A DNA stretch of 11,706 nt from Caldifarciminota bacterium. Its GTDB lineage: Bacteria; Hydrothermota; 32-111; QNBC01. A program made the position numbers and the translations under genes. Under the pieces are notes generated by a model. It saw nothing but the letters and a program-made list of their open reading frames with translations, did not search any database and was not told the DNA's origin. Where the stretch lies: positions 1 to 11,706 of the forward strand of contig JAGLYS010000083.1 in the NCBI GenBank assembly GCA_023132105.1, read 5' to 3'. Positions 1 through 5,663 of this stretch are shown here, in pieces (position 1 is the first letter of the stretch; each line of letters begins with the position of its first letter).

Positions 1-1179
1 CATTATTTTATTTGCATCAGCAACATTTAGAAGGTCTTCAAGAGATGTCGGATAAAATGCAAACGCTATCATATATTTTCTTGAATCCACCATTTTTTCC
101 AATTCATTTAAACCTCTTATTCCACCAATAAAATCGATCCTTTTATCTGTTCTGGGGTTTTTGATATTCAAAATAGGTGATAATACATTATTTTGTAGAA
201 TACTAACATCAAGTGATTTAACAGGATCATCAGTTATATATTCCTGTTTTACAGTAAGCCGGTACCATTTATTGGATAAATACATTCCGAAAGTACCTTT
301 CTTCTCCGGTTTATAAGGACGATTATCGGTAAATTGTGTAATATTAAATATTCTGCTGATTTTATTTAAGAATTCTTTCTCTGTATTATTATTTAAATCC
401 TTAATAGCTCTATTATAATCCATAACATACATTTGATTATGAGGGAAGATTACAGATAGAAAGAAATTATATTCTTTGTTTGGCGAATAATTAGAATCCT
501 TTGATTTTCTTTTCTCCATAATTTTAACTGCTGCTGCCGAACGGTGATGACCATCGGCAATGTAAAGCGTTTTAATGCTTTTAAAGGCGTCAACAAGAGC
601 AATTACTTCTTCAGGAGTGTCTATAACAAAAAGTGTATGACGAACACCGTCTTCACTAATGAAATTATTTTCCGGTTTACGGTCGGTTAATTTTAAAACA
701 AGTTCATCAATATTAGCATTCGCTTTATAAGTTAAAAAAACAGGTCCTGTATTTGCGTTTAATATATCAATATGATTTGCTCGATCAATTTCTTTATCTT
801 TTCGTGTAAGTTCATGCTTTTTTATAATATTCGTTTTATATTCATTACATGATGCCCCGGCAACAATTCCTGTTTGTATATGATTACCAATTTGTTGTCT
901 ATATATATATAATGATGGTAATTTATCTTGAACAAGGTATCCGTCCGATATCAGCTTCTGAAGATTTTCCTTGCCCTTTTTGTAAACGGCATCATTATAA
1001 ATATCAGTATTATCCGGAAGGTCAATTTCAGGTTTTACAACATGAAGAAAACTTATCTTATTCTTTTTAACATATTCTTTTGCCTCTTTGGAATTGATTA
1101 CATCATAAGGTGGTGAAGCTATTTTCGATACATATTTTTGGGGAGGTCTAATGCCTTTGAAAGGTCTGATGTTTGCCAT
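1..1179 (-). CDS. DUF1015 family protein, C-terminus cut by window edge
   Basis: The minus-strand frame is open from an ATG at 1177-1179 to the window edge and gives 393 residues with no stop. The N-terminus (MANIRPFKGIRPP, then ASPPYDVI at 21-28) is the family signature of DUF1015. Further conserved segments are KKHELTRKDKEIDR at about 120-133 and the central ADGHHRSAAA at 208-217. The last residues (AFAFYPTSLEDLLNVADANKIM) match the end of the family, so only about 20 residues are probably missing. An AAGGAG Shine-Dalgarno at 1185-1190 supports the start. No biochemical function is established for this family as far as I know. The DGHHR motif resembles the GxHR motif of ParB/sulfiredoxin-fold proteins, which suggests nucleotide or phosphate handling, but that is inference. 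The gene appears to be transcribed from its own promoter and faces away from the tRNA unit. Confidence 0.93.
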   Translation of the reverse strand, partial: MANIRPFKGIRPPQKYVSKIASPPYDVINSKEAKEYVKKNKISFLHVVKPEIDLPDNTDIYNDAVYKKGKENLQKLISDGYLVQDKLPSLYIYRQQIGNHIQTGIVAGASCNEYKTNIIKKHELTRKDKEIDRANHIDILNANTGPVFLTYKANANIDELVLKLTDRKPENNFISEDGVRHTLFVIDTPEEVIALVDAFKSIKTLYIADGHHRSAAAVKIMEKRKSKDSNYSPNKEYNFFLSVIFPHNQMYVMDYNRAIKDLNNNTEKEFLNKISRIFNITQFTDNRPYKPEKKGTFGMYLSNKWYRLTVKQEYITDDPVKSLDVSILQNNVLSPILNIKNPRTDKRIDFIGGIRGLNELEKMVDSRKYMIAFAFYPTSLEDLLNVADANKIM

Positions 1180-1214
1180 AATTTCTCCTTATTATACTTT
1201 ATTCATCTTAATGT

Positions 1215-1242
1215 ATTATATATAATGTGTATTTAGTGTCAA
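1215..1242 (-). promoter_or_regulatory. Sigma70-type promoter of the DUF1015 gene
   Basis: On the minus strand a perfect TTGACA (1237-1242) is followed by a 16-base spacer and a perfect TATAAT (1215-1220). The predicted transcription start is near 1208, giving a leader of about 28 bases that holds the AAGGAG ribosome site. Both hexamers match consensus, so this is likely a strong vegetative promoter. Confidence 0.8.
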
Positions 1243-1319
1243 GCAAAAATAAAGGGACAGGCTTTCAAATCTATAACCACGGAAAGGGGAGAACAACCAC
1301 GAATTCACAAAAGAGTAAT

Positions 1320-1347
1320 AGACATCAGACTCCAGACATCAGACTCC
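1320..1347 (+). repeat. Heptanucleotide array AGACATC/AGACTCC, four units
   Basis: Four consecutive 7-base units alternate AGACATC, AGACTCC, AGACATC, AGACTCC and are followed by AGCCGAG and a purine-rich stretch. No coding frame of any length covers it. A sister array with the same flanks lies about 106 bases downstream. Confidence 0.8.
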
Positions 1348-1425
1348 AGCCGAGAAGGAGGGGAAAACAGAGAAATCAGCCACGAATTCACTAATTTATA
1401 ACGAATTACACGAATAAGGAGAAAT

Positions 1426-1453
1426 AGACGCCAGACGCCAGACATCAGACATC
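1426..1453 (+). repeat. Heptanucleotide array AGACGCC/AGACATC, four units
   Basis: Four 7-base units read AGACGCC twice and then AGACATC twice, followed by AGCCGTA and a purine-rich run. This is a second copy of the 1320-1347 array. Both copies are followed by a CC(A/G)CGAATTCAC element (at 1380 and 1488), and another copy of that element precedes the first array (at 1297). The whole forms a composite repeat of roughly 106 bases in tandem. Confidence 0.8.
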
Positions 1454-1475
1454 AGCCGTAGGGGAGGAAGAAAGA

Positions 1476-1614
1476 GAGGGAGATCCACCGCGAATTCACG
1501 AATTTATAACGAATTTCACTAAGAGAGGGGAATAATTTATTGCTTTGATTTCACGAATTAGGAACAAATTACACTAAGAGAAGCGAATATTATTTATTTC
1601 TATTTAGCGAATTA
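1476..1614 (+). repeat. Repeat cluster A: ~55 bp tandem units
   Basis: A GAGGGAGATCCACC lead-in at 1476-1489 is followed by tandem units beginning TTCACGAATT. Unit 1 is 1495-1549 (55 bases), unit 2 is 1550-1603 (54 bases), and a partial third begins at 1604. Each unit carries a CGAATT...AA(C/G)AAATT.CACTAAG core and an AT-rich tail. The same lead-in and the same unit family recur at 5238-5440 in the same orientation, so this is a dispersed element and not only a local tandem repeat. No open frame explains it. Confidence 0.8.
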
Positions 1615-1634
1615 GGGCACGATGCATCGTGCCC
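1615..1634. repeat. Perfect 20 bp palindrome in cluster A
   Basis: GGGCACGATGCATCGTGCCC reads identically on both strands and is followed by CTACG. It lies directly after the partial third ~55 bp unit. It could fold as a cruciform or RNA hairpin, or be a dyad bound by a dimeric protein. No T-run follows it, so it does not look like a terminator. Its function is unknown. Confidence 0.85.
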
Positions 1635-1653
1635 CTACGATTATCAAATTTCG

Positions 1654-1674
1654 GTTTACGGCTTACGATTTATA
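1654..1674 (+). repeat. Short TTTACG-type heptad repeat
   Basis: Three 7-base units read GTTTACG, GCTTACG and the degenerate ATTTATA. They correspond to the longer array of the same family at 5483-5517. Both are followed at a similar distance by a TACCTATCT motif (1708-1716 here) and then by a promoter -35 element. Confidence 0.6.
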
Positions 1675-1737
1675 TGGTTTTGGCATTCCAGTTTGTACAT
1701 ATGTCAATACCTATCTACAGCAATTCTAAAAATATGA

Positions 1738-1766
1738 TTGACATTTTATTTTATATATATTATATA
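1738..1766 (+). promoter_or_regulatory. Promoter of tRNA-Asn
   Basis: TTGACA at 1738-1743, a 17-base spacer, and TATATA at 1761-1766. The predicted start falls a few bases before the mature tRNA 5' end at 1777. This is a short leader of the kind usual for single tRNA genes. Confidence 0.8.
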
Positions 1767-1776
1767 CTTCTGTTAC

Positions 1777-1848
1777 TCCTCAGTAGCTCAGTGGTAGAGC
1801 AGGTGGCTGTTAACCACTTGGTCGGGGGTTCAAATCCCTCCTGAGGAG
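1777..1848 (+). tRNA. tRNA-Asn (anticodon GTT)
   Basis: A 72-base cloverleaf can be read directly. The 7-bp acceptor arm is TCCTCAG with CTGAGGA, the D arm is GCTC...GAGC, and the anticodon arm is GGTGG with CCACT (one G-U) around the loop CTGTTAA. The variable loop has 5 bases, and the T arm is GGGGG with CCCTC (one G-U) around TTCAAAT. The anticodon GTT at 1809-1811 reads AAC and AAT, so this tRNA delivers asparagine. The discriminator base is G1848. CCA is not encoded, because the next bases are CT, so it must be added by the CCA-adding enzyme. The gene is a self-contained unit with its own promoter and terminator. Confidence 0.97.
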
Positions 1849-1904
1849 CTATTCTCTTTAATCCACTGCAAACTTTACATTGTGATTTTCTGTAAGATTA
1901 AAAG

Positions 1905-1931
1905 ATGGGTCTCTATACGAGACCCATTTTT
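1905..1931. terminator. Rho-independent terminator after tRNA-Asn, probably bidirectional
   Basis: A perfect 9-bp stem (ATGGGTCTC at 1905-1913 with GAGACCCAT at 1919-1927) closes a 5-base loop and runs into TTTTT on the plus strand. Read on the minus strand, the same stem is followed by CTTTTAATCTT. It could therefore also end the minus-strand envelope operon whose last gene stops at 2091. Confidence 0.88.
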
Positions 1932-1951
1932 CATTTAAAAAGAAGGGTGAT

Positions 1952-2176
1952 ATGATAGAAATGTTAAGTAAAGCGATAGAATTTGACAATCACCCATTGG
2001 AGAAGGCACTGTTCGAAACTGAAAACAATAGTTTTAAACAATCTGTAAAACTTATTCCGATACAAAAGGTGAATATAAATACCGTCAAAATTATCTTTCG
2101 AATACATCGATTGTGCCAAGATTATTTTCAATATGTATATTTAAATGTTTTTTATTACACCTGTAAGATGGACTGA
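1952..2176 (+). CDS. Doubtful small ORF, 74 residues, unknown
   Basis: I do not recognise this ORF. An ATG at 1952 has an acceptable ribosome site (GAAGG at 1942-1946, 5 bases away) and opens a 74-codon frame. The first 46 residues or so lie in otherwise empty DNA between the tRNA terminator and the end of the envelope operon. The last ~28 residues are antisense to the 3' end of the toast-rack-like gene and have no protein-like character. No promoter is clear, and the terminator just upstream would block read-through from the tRNA. It may be the stub of a lost gene or pure chance. Confidence 0.15.
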   Translation: MIEMLSKAIEFDNHPLEKALFETENNSFKQSVKLIPIQKVNINTVKIIFRIHRLCQDYFQYVYLNVFYYTCKMD

Positions 2177-2939
2177 TATATGTACTATCATCTACCTTTT
2201 CGAAATATTCGGAGATATCATTTGATGCAAGAAAACCCTTTGAAATCACCATCATGCAAGGTGTATTCTTATCTATTCCAATATTAGTTAAACCGACGCC
2301 ACTTATAATTTGAACATACATATTTTTCTTTAAATTTCCGGTGAAATCAAGAAATAATTTATTTACCCCACCACTAATATTAATAGAATCAGCCCCGCAA
2401 TTTAAAAGGTAATTTGCTTTGATTTTTGATGCTCCACTTGAAATATTAAGATACTCCAATGATAATTTTCTTGCCTTTTTGAAGTTTATATCAATATTGG
2501 ACGCTCCGTTGTTAATATCCATTGATCGTAAATTGATGTCTCCTATATCAATATTACATCTTGAAGCACCGATATTTAATTTGAAGTCTATAGGTTTGTT
2601 AGGATATAGATTAACATAGGCTGAATCACTCAGTGGACCGCTTTTTGAAATATTTATATTAATATCATCATTATCTGAACGGACTTTGAGTTTTCCAAAT
2701 GATATTTCCAGGTCCGTTTTGTGATCATCTTCATAATTATAAACATAACTGACATTCTTTTCAGGGAAAGTATATTCCATTTTGATAGGATGCTTATGTT
2801 TATTTGTTGTAAATTGAAAATATCCGGTTCCTGCATTTATTATAACCTTATTTACATTTTTAAGACTTAGATGTTTTTCCCCGCCAATAAGAAAGAGTGG
2901 GAGGATAATAAGAAGGAACGGTATTTTACTTAACTTCAT
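2091..2939 (-). CDS. Exported toast-rack/DUF4097-like protein
   Basis: The protein has 282 residues. The N-terminus (KLSKIPFLLIILPLFLIGG) is a basic and hydrophobic signal peptide without a lipobox cysteine, so the mature protein is probably periplasmic or surface-located. The rest is beta-rich and repetitive. Segments ending in GAS or GAD recur at 124-126, 145-147, 169-171 and 182-184, in the pattern (L/I)N.GAS...I.I. This is typical of the right-handed repeat folds annotated as toast-rack or DUF4097 putative adhesins, as found next to LiaF- and bactofilin-type proteins. I chose the ATG at 2937-2939 over an in-frame TTG four codons upstream because GGAG at 2946-2949 sits six bases before the ATG. 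The gene overlaps the upstream gene by 14 bases and is the last of the sigma-factor operon. The assignment to this fold class comes from the repeat pattern. The ligand or partner is unknown. Confidence 0.75.
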   Translation of the reverse strand: MKLSKIPFLLIILPLFLIGGEKHLSLKNVNKVIINAGTGYFQFTTNKHKHPIKMEYTFPEKNVSYVYNYEDDHKTDLEISFGKLKVRSDNDDININISKSGPLSDSAYVNLYPNKPIDFKLNIGASRCNIDIGDINLRSMDINNGASNIDINFKKARKLSLEYLNISSGASKIKANYLLNCGADSINISGGVNKLFLDFTGNLKKNMYVQIISGVGLTNIGIDKNTPCMMVISKGFLASNDISEYFEKVDDSTYISPSYRCNKKHLNIHIENNLGTIDVFER

Positions 2940-3927
2940 TTTTTTCTCCAATTTCTACTTTCTTATATATTTTTGTTCCGAATTTACTTAATGCAACAGA
3001 TCCAAAACTATATGTTATAATAATAAACGATTGAATGTAAAGTAAAATAGCAAAGAGTGCTTCAATCCATCCTATATTTGCCCATACACCAATAAAGTGT
3101 ATAAGTGGGATTACTGATAATACCAAGAGACCTATTAATATAGTTAAAGATGGGTGCATATTGTGTTTGTCAAATTTATTACAAACATATTTACCCGTCA
3201 TAAATATAATTACAGAAGAACCAAAGAATACTGCGATAAATAGTAATAATATGAAGAAAGGTACAAGTGGAATACCTATAATGCTAATAAGAAGTACAAT
3301 AATTGCAGGTATTATAAGTATTTCTACTAGAAGTCCTGCCAAAAATGTCCTGAACGGATTTTCAATAGTTGTTTCTTCTACTTTTTTGCTTCCTTTAAAT
3401 ATAAGAATTATAGCGAGACTTAAAAGATAAAGGATAATAAATTTAGCAATGCCACTTACAAGATTGGATCCTTTAAATGATATATTATTCCCTTTTCCCA
3501 TATAGGGCATAAATCTAAGCCCAATGAGTTTGTTTATTGGACCAAGACTAATATTTGTTTTTGCTCCTTTGAATTGGGCATTCTCATGAATGTCAAGATT
3601 ACTTCCTATATTAACAAACTCACCATTTACAATAGTAAGTGAATCTATTTTTCCATATGAACCTATTAGCACAAGATCACCATCAATTGTACCATTTATG
3701 CTTACTTTTCCCCCTATAGAGACAGCATCTCCATTTACGACACCATTAATGTCAAGAGTGCCACCTATTGAAACAGCATCATTCGATAGTGTATCGGATT
3801 GTTCAATACTTATATCAACGTTCTTATACTCATTAGTATATTCAACACTCCTTTTACTACCATAAATATTGATACAAAGCAGTGAAATAAGAAATAAAAA
3901 ACCCGATAATTTAAAGTATTTTTTCAT
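2926..3927 (-). CDS. Exported bactofilin-like repeat protein with polytopic C-terminal membrane domain
   Basis: The protein has 333 residues. A signal peptide covers about 1-23 (GFLFLISLLCINIYGS). Residues 48-112 hold short beta-helix repeats of about 17 residues: NDAVSIGGTLDINGVV, NGDAVSIGGKVSINGTI, then DGDLVLIG... This is the pattern seen in bactofilin or polymer-forming domains. A hydrophobic half follows, with membrane segments around 158-177, 196-218, 220-244, 260-282 and 286-308, and a charged cytoplasmic tail. Because of the signal peptide, the repeats should lie outside the cytoplasm, unlike classical bactofilins. ATG at 3925-3927 is preceded by AAGGAG at 3935-3940. It overlaps the anti-sigma-like gene by 17 bases. 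A likely role is a sensor or a structural element of the envelope controlled by the operon's sigma factor, which is an inference from context. Confidence 0.78.
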   Translation of the reverse strand: MKKYFKLSGFLFLISLLCINIYGSKRSVEYTNEYKNVDISIEQSDTLSNDAVSIGGTLDINGVVNGDAVSIGGKVSINGTIDGDLVLIGSYGKIDSLTIVNGEFVNIGSNLDIHENAQFKGAKTNISLGPINKLIGLRFMPYMGKGNNISFKGSNLVSGIAKFIILYLLSLAIILIFKGSKKVEETTIENPFRTFLAGLLVEILIIPAIIVLLISIIGIPLVPFFILLLFIAVFFGSSVIIFMTGKYVCNKFDKHNMHPSLTILIGLLVLSVIPLIHFIGVWANIGWIEALFAILLYIQSFIIITYSFGSVALSKFGTKIYKKVEIGEKNEVK

Positions 3928-4435
3928 ATAAGTTCTCCTTTTTTGTTAAGTTATGACGAATAACAGGAATAAATATCATTAATAGAAGTATTGAAATCGC
4001 AGGTGATATCAAGAAATAATAAAAATTCTTAGTGAGAAAAACTTTGGATACTGTTATGATTTTATCTGCGATGAAAGAAATGTCGATTAAAAAATTACCC
4101 GAATGTTTCCATAAAAAATTAGCAATAATATTTTTAAAACTGTATAGTGTATAAAGTGTTGTTATAAATATATAACTAAATATAATCGGGAATATATACC
4201 GCCAAGCTTTAATTTTTACTCTATTTACTGATAATATTTCTTTCATAACACTTAATTTGCAGCTGCACATATAGGGGATATTGATATCTTTAATTATATT
4301 TGCAATTTTACTATGTTGTTTTAATTTTGGATTGAAAATTCTATTTTTTATCAATATCTCTTTAAACTCAAGTATCTCGTTTTTGTCAAGTTCATTATCC
4401 AAAAATTTCTCAAACAATTCCCATTTTCTTTCCAT
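3911..4435 (-). CDS. Putative anti-sigma factor, two-TM, no zinc motif
   Basis: The protein has 174 residues. The N-terminus (WELFEKFLDNELDKNEILEF at 5-24) resembles the helical anti-sigma domain of ECF partners, of the form F..YLDGEL...E...F. The HxxxCxxC zinc motif is absent: the only cysteines are C57 and C59, and the lone histidine nearby is H41. Two strongly hydrophobic segments follow, at about 80-100 and 138-160, so the N-terminal domain should be cytoplasmic with the rest anchored in the inner membrane. It starts one base after the stop of the sigma gene (TAATATG), which implies coupled translation and near-equal amounts, as expected for a sigma/anti-sigma pair. Sequence similarity alone is weak. 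Position and topology carry the call. Confidence 0.72.
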   Translation of the reverse strand: MERKWELFEKFLDNELDKNEILEFKEILIKNRIFNPKLKQHSKIANIIKDINIPYMCSCKLSVMKEILSVNRVKIKAWRYIFPIIFSYIFITTLYTLYSFKNIIANFLWKHSGNFLIDISFIADKIITVSKVFLTKNFYYFLISPAISILLLMIFIPVIRHNLTKKENLYEKIL

Positions 4436-4436
4436 A

Positions 4437-4985
4437 TTACACCTCTATATCCTTAAAATATTCCATATTGTTAATAATATTTCCAAGTTTTTCCTTTGCT
4501 CTGAATATTTTTGTTCTTATATTTGAATAGGGGATATTCATACAAGAAGCTAATTCTTCATTGCTATAACCTTCATGATATTTTAAAAAAATAAGCGCTC
4601 TGTCGTTTTCATCCAATTGACTCATTGCATATTCAATCATATTGTTATATTCATCTTTAATTGTGTTATCTTTATCCGTATAAGAATATTCAATGGGATC
4701 TACATTATGAATAGATAATGTAGATCTCTTTTTTCTTAAATAATCAATAGTATGATTTCTTGCAAGTGTTGTTAACCATGATTTGAATGAATAAGAAGGA
4801 TTGTAAGAACTGAGCTTTAAGTAAGATTTAAGAAAAATTTCTTGAAGTAAATCTTGTGATTGCTCGATATCATATGTCATTCCGTAAACTATACTTTTTA
4901 ATAGACCTTCATACTGTTCAATTATCATTTCAAACTTCTCCTTATTGCCTTTTAAAACTTCGTTAACAATCTCTTTGTCTTGCAA
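4437..4985 (-). CDS. ECF-type RNA polymerase sigma factor
   Basis: The protein has 182 residues, the usual size for an ECF sigma factor with only regions 2 and 4. Region 2 spans about 13-87 and includes the core-binding and -10 recognition helix DLLQEIF (45-51) and FKSWLTTLARN (67-77), ending in DYLRKKR. Region 4 spans about 121-170 with the helix-turn-helix YSNEELASCMNIPYSNIRTK, which reads the -35 element. The start is a TTG at 4983-4985. It is supported by a very strong GGAGGAG at 4990-4996 and by the fit of the N-terminus (MQDKEIVNEVLKGNKEKF) to the family. The gene heads a four-gene operon with a probable self-recognised promoter directly upstream. It should redirect RNA polymerase to envelope genes when released by its anti-sigma partner. 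Confidence 0.95.
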   Translation of the reverse strand: MQDKEIVNEVLKGNKEKFEMIIEQYEGLLKSIVYGMTYDIEQSQDLLQEIFLKSYLKLSSYNPSYSFKSWLTTLARNHTIDYLRKKRSTLSIHNVDPIEYSYTDKDNTIKDEYNNMIEYAMSQLDENDRALIFLKYHEGYSNEELASCMNIPYSNIRTKIFRAKEKLGNIINNMEYFKDIEV

Positions 4986-5007
4986 ATTTCTCCTCCGTCA
5001 TATATAT

Positions 5008-5033
5008 TACGAACCTTATGTGAATATGTTTCA
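5008..5033 (-). promoter_or_regulatory. ECF-type promoter of the sigma operon (autoregulation)
   Basis: On the minus strand TGAAAC (5028-5033) is followed by exactly 16 bases and CGTA (5008-5011). This is the well-known ECF promoter pattern of the SigW type. The predicted start is near 5001, leaving a ~15-base leader that consists mostly of the GGAGGAG ribosome site. The sigma factor encoded directly downstream is the natural candidate to recognise it. Confidence 0.75.
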
Positions 5034-5097
5034 TATCCTATCATAAAATCCTTACGAAACAAAGGGGAATCAATCATTGAAAGAGGTATGAAGAAGT

Positions 5098-5118
5098 AAA
5101 TAGCAAATAGGGAATAGG
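5098..5118 (+). repeat. Heptanucleotide array RAATAGS, three units
   Basis: Three 7-base units read AAATAGC, AAATAGG and GAATAGG. They lie in the non-coding space upstream of the sigma operon. The stretch 5034-5170 otherwise shows no gene or clear signal. Confidence 0.6.
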
Positions 5119-5170
5119 GAAAAACAATAGCAGACAAAGGAGATGCTGAGACAATACTGAATCAAGTAAT

Positions 5171-5235
5171 GTCACCCTGAATTTATTTCAGGGTCAGCAT
5201 AGGCGCAGAATGACATAGGAAGGACAGGAATGACA
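5171..5235. repeat. ACCCTGAA hairpin and GAATGACA repeats
   Basis: ACCCTGAA (5174-5181) pairs perfectly with TTCAGGGT (5187-5194) across the 5-base loop TTTAT. GAATGACA follows twice, at 5208-5215 and 5228-5235. On the minus strand these read TGTCATTC, which belongs to a style of dispersed intergenic repeat seen in many environmental bacterial genomes. No T-run follows the hairpin on the plus strand, so it is not an obvious terminator. Confidence 0.7.
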
Positions 5236-5237
5236 AA

Positions 5238-5440
5238 GAGGGAGATCCACCACTAATTCACGAATTTATAACAAATTACACTAAGGGGAAAAGAATAATT
5301 ATATATTTTATTACACGAATTTAATACGAATTTCACAAAAGAGAAGAGAAAATATTTTATCTTTTATTTCACAAATTTAATACAAATTACACGAAGGAAA
5401 GATAATAATTTTTACCTTGATTCCACGAATTAGGACAAAT
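5238..5440 (+). repeat. Repeat cluster B: ~55 bp tandem units
   Basis: The same GAGGGAGATCCACC lead-in as cluster A (5238-5251) introduces tandem units at 5257-5311 (55 bases), 5312-5367 (56) and 5368-5421 (54), with a partial fourth from 5422. Unit cores read (T/A)CACGAATTTA.AC(G/A)AATT.CAC, with AT-rich tails. The first core here differs from the first core of cluster A at only a few positions. The block is non-coding. Confidence 0.8.
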
Positions 5441-5482
5441 TATGCGAAGAGGATAGGGCGGATACAGGGGTTTGCCTCTGCA

Positions 5483-5547
5483 ATTTACGATTTACGATTT
5501 ACGGTTTACGATTTGCGAACTTGGCTCTTGCCACTTGATACTTGCAA
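5483..5547 (+). repeat. Two adjacent heptanucleotide arrays
   Basis: ATTTACG occurs three times in a row (5483-5503), followed by GTTTACG and ATTTGCG (to 5517). After two bases, CTTGGCT, CTTGCCA, CTTGATA and CTTGCAA follow (5520-5547). These are two different sequence families with the same 7-base period, placed end to end. They are followed by TACCTATCT and the first promoter of the ribosomal operon. Confidence 0.8.
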
Positions 5548-5584
5548 CTGCTATCCATACCTATCTGCTAATTTGCTTATTAGA

Positions 5585-5613
5585 TTGACAAATCGGCTAA
5601 AATAGATTATAAA
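5585..5613 (+). promoter_or_regulatory. Distal promoter P1 of the rpsP operon
   Basis: TTGACA at 5585-5590, a 17-base spacer and TATAAA at 5608-5613. The start would be near 5620, giving a leader of about 97 bases. It sits at the end of repeat cluster B, in the position that the tRNA promoter holds relative to cluster A. Confidence 0.6.
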
Positions 5614-5663
5614 AACACAGAAATTTTTTAAGATAATCTTTGTCTTATATATTGTATATAATA

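Noticed and set aside
849..1116. Two plus-strand ORFs of 62 and 73 codons
   Set aside because: They are antisense to the well-supported DUF1015 gene and have low-complexity tails without family character.
1629..1844. Plus-strand ORF of 71 codons
   Set aside because: It runs through the palindrome, heptads and promoter and reads into the tRNA-Asn gene, so it cannot be a real protein.
3161..3865. Plus-strand ORFs opposite the bactofilin-like gene
   Set aside because: Shadow frames with Ser/Pro/Ile-biased composition caused by the antisense of repeats and membrane segments.
4952..5137. Minus-strand 61-codon ORF overlapping the start of the sigma gene
   Set aside because: It reads through the ECF promoter and a heptad array and has no ribosome site. 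The GGAGGAG site belongs to the TTG start of the sigma gene.
1476..5440. CRISPR array in the ~55 bp or 7 bp repeats
   Set aside because: Units are degenerate and tandem without unique spacers of constant size, and no cas gene is present.
5417..5605. Plus-strand 62-codon ORF with repeated YDLRFTVYDLR residues
   Set aside because: The apparent peptide repeat is only the translation of the TTTACG heptad array in the non-coding cluster.
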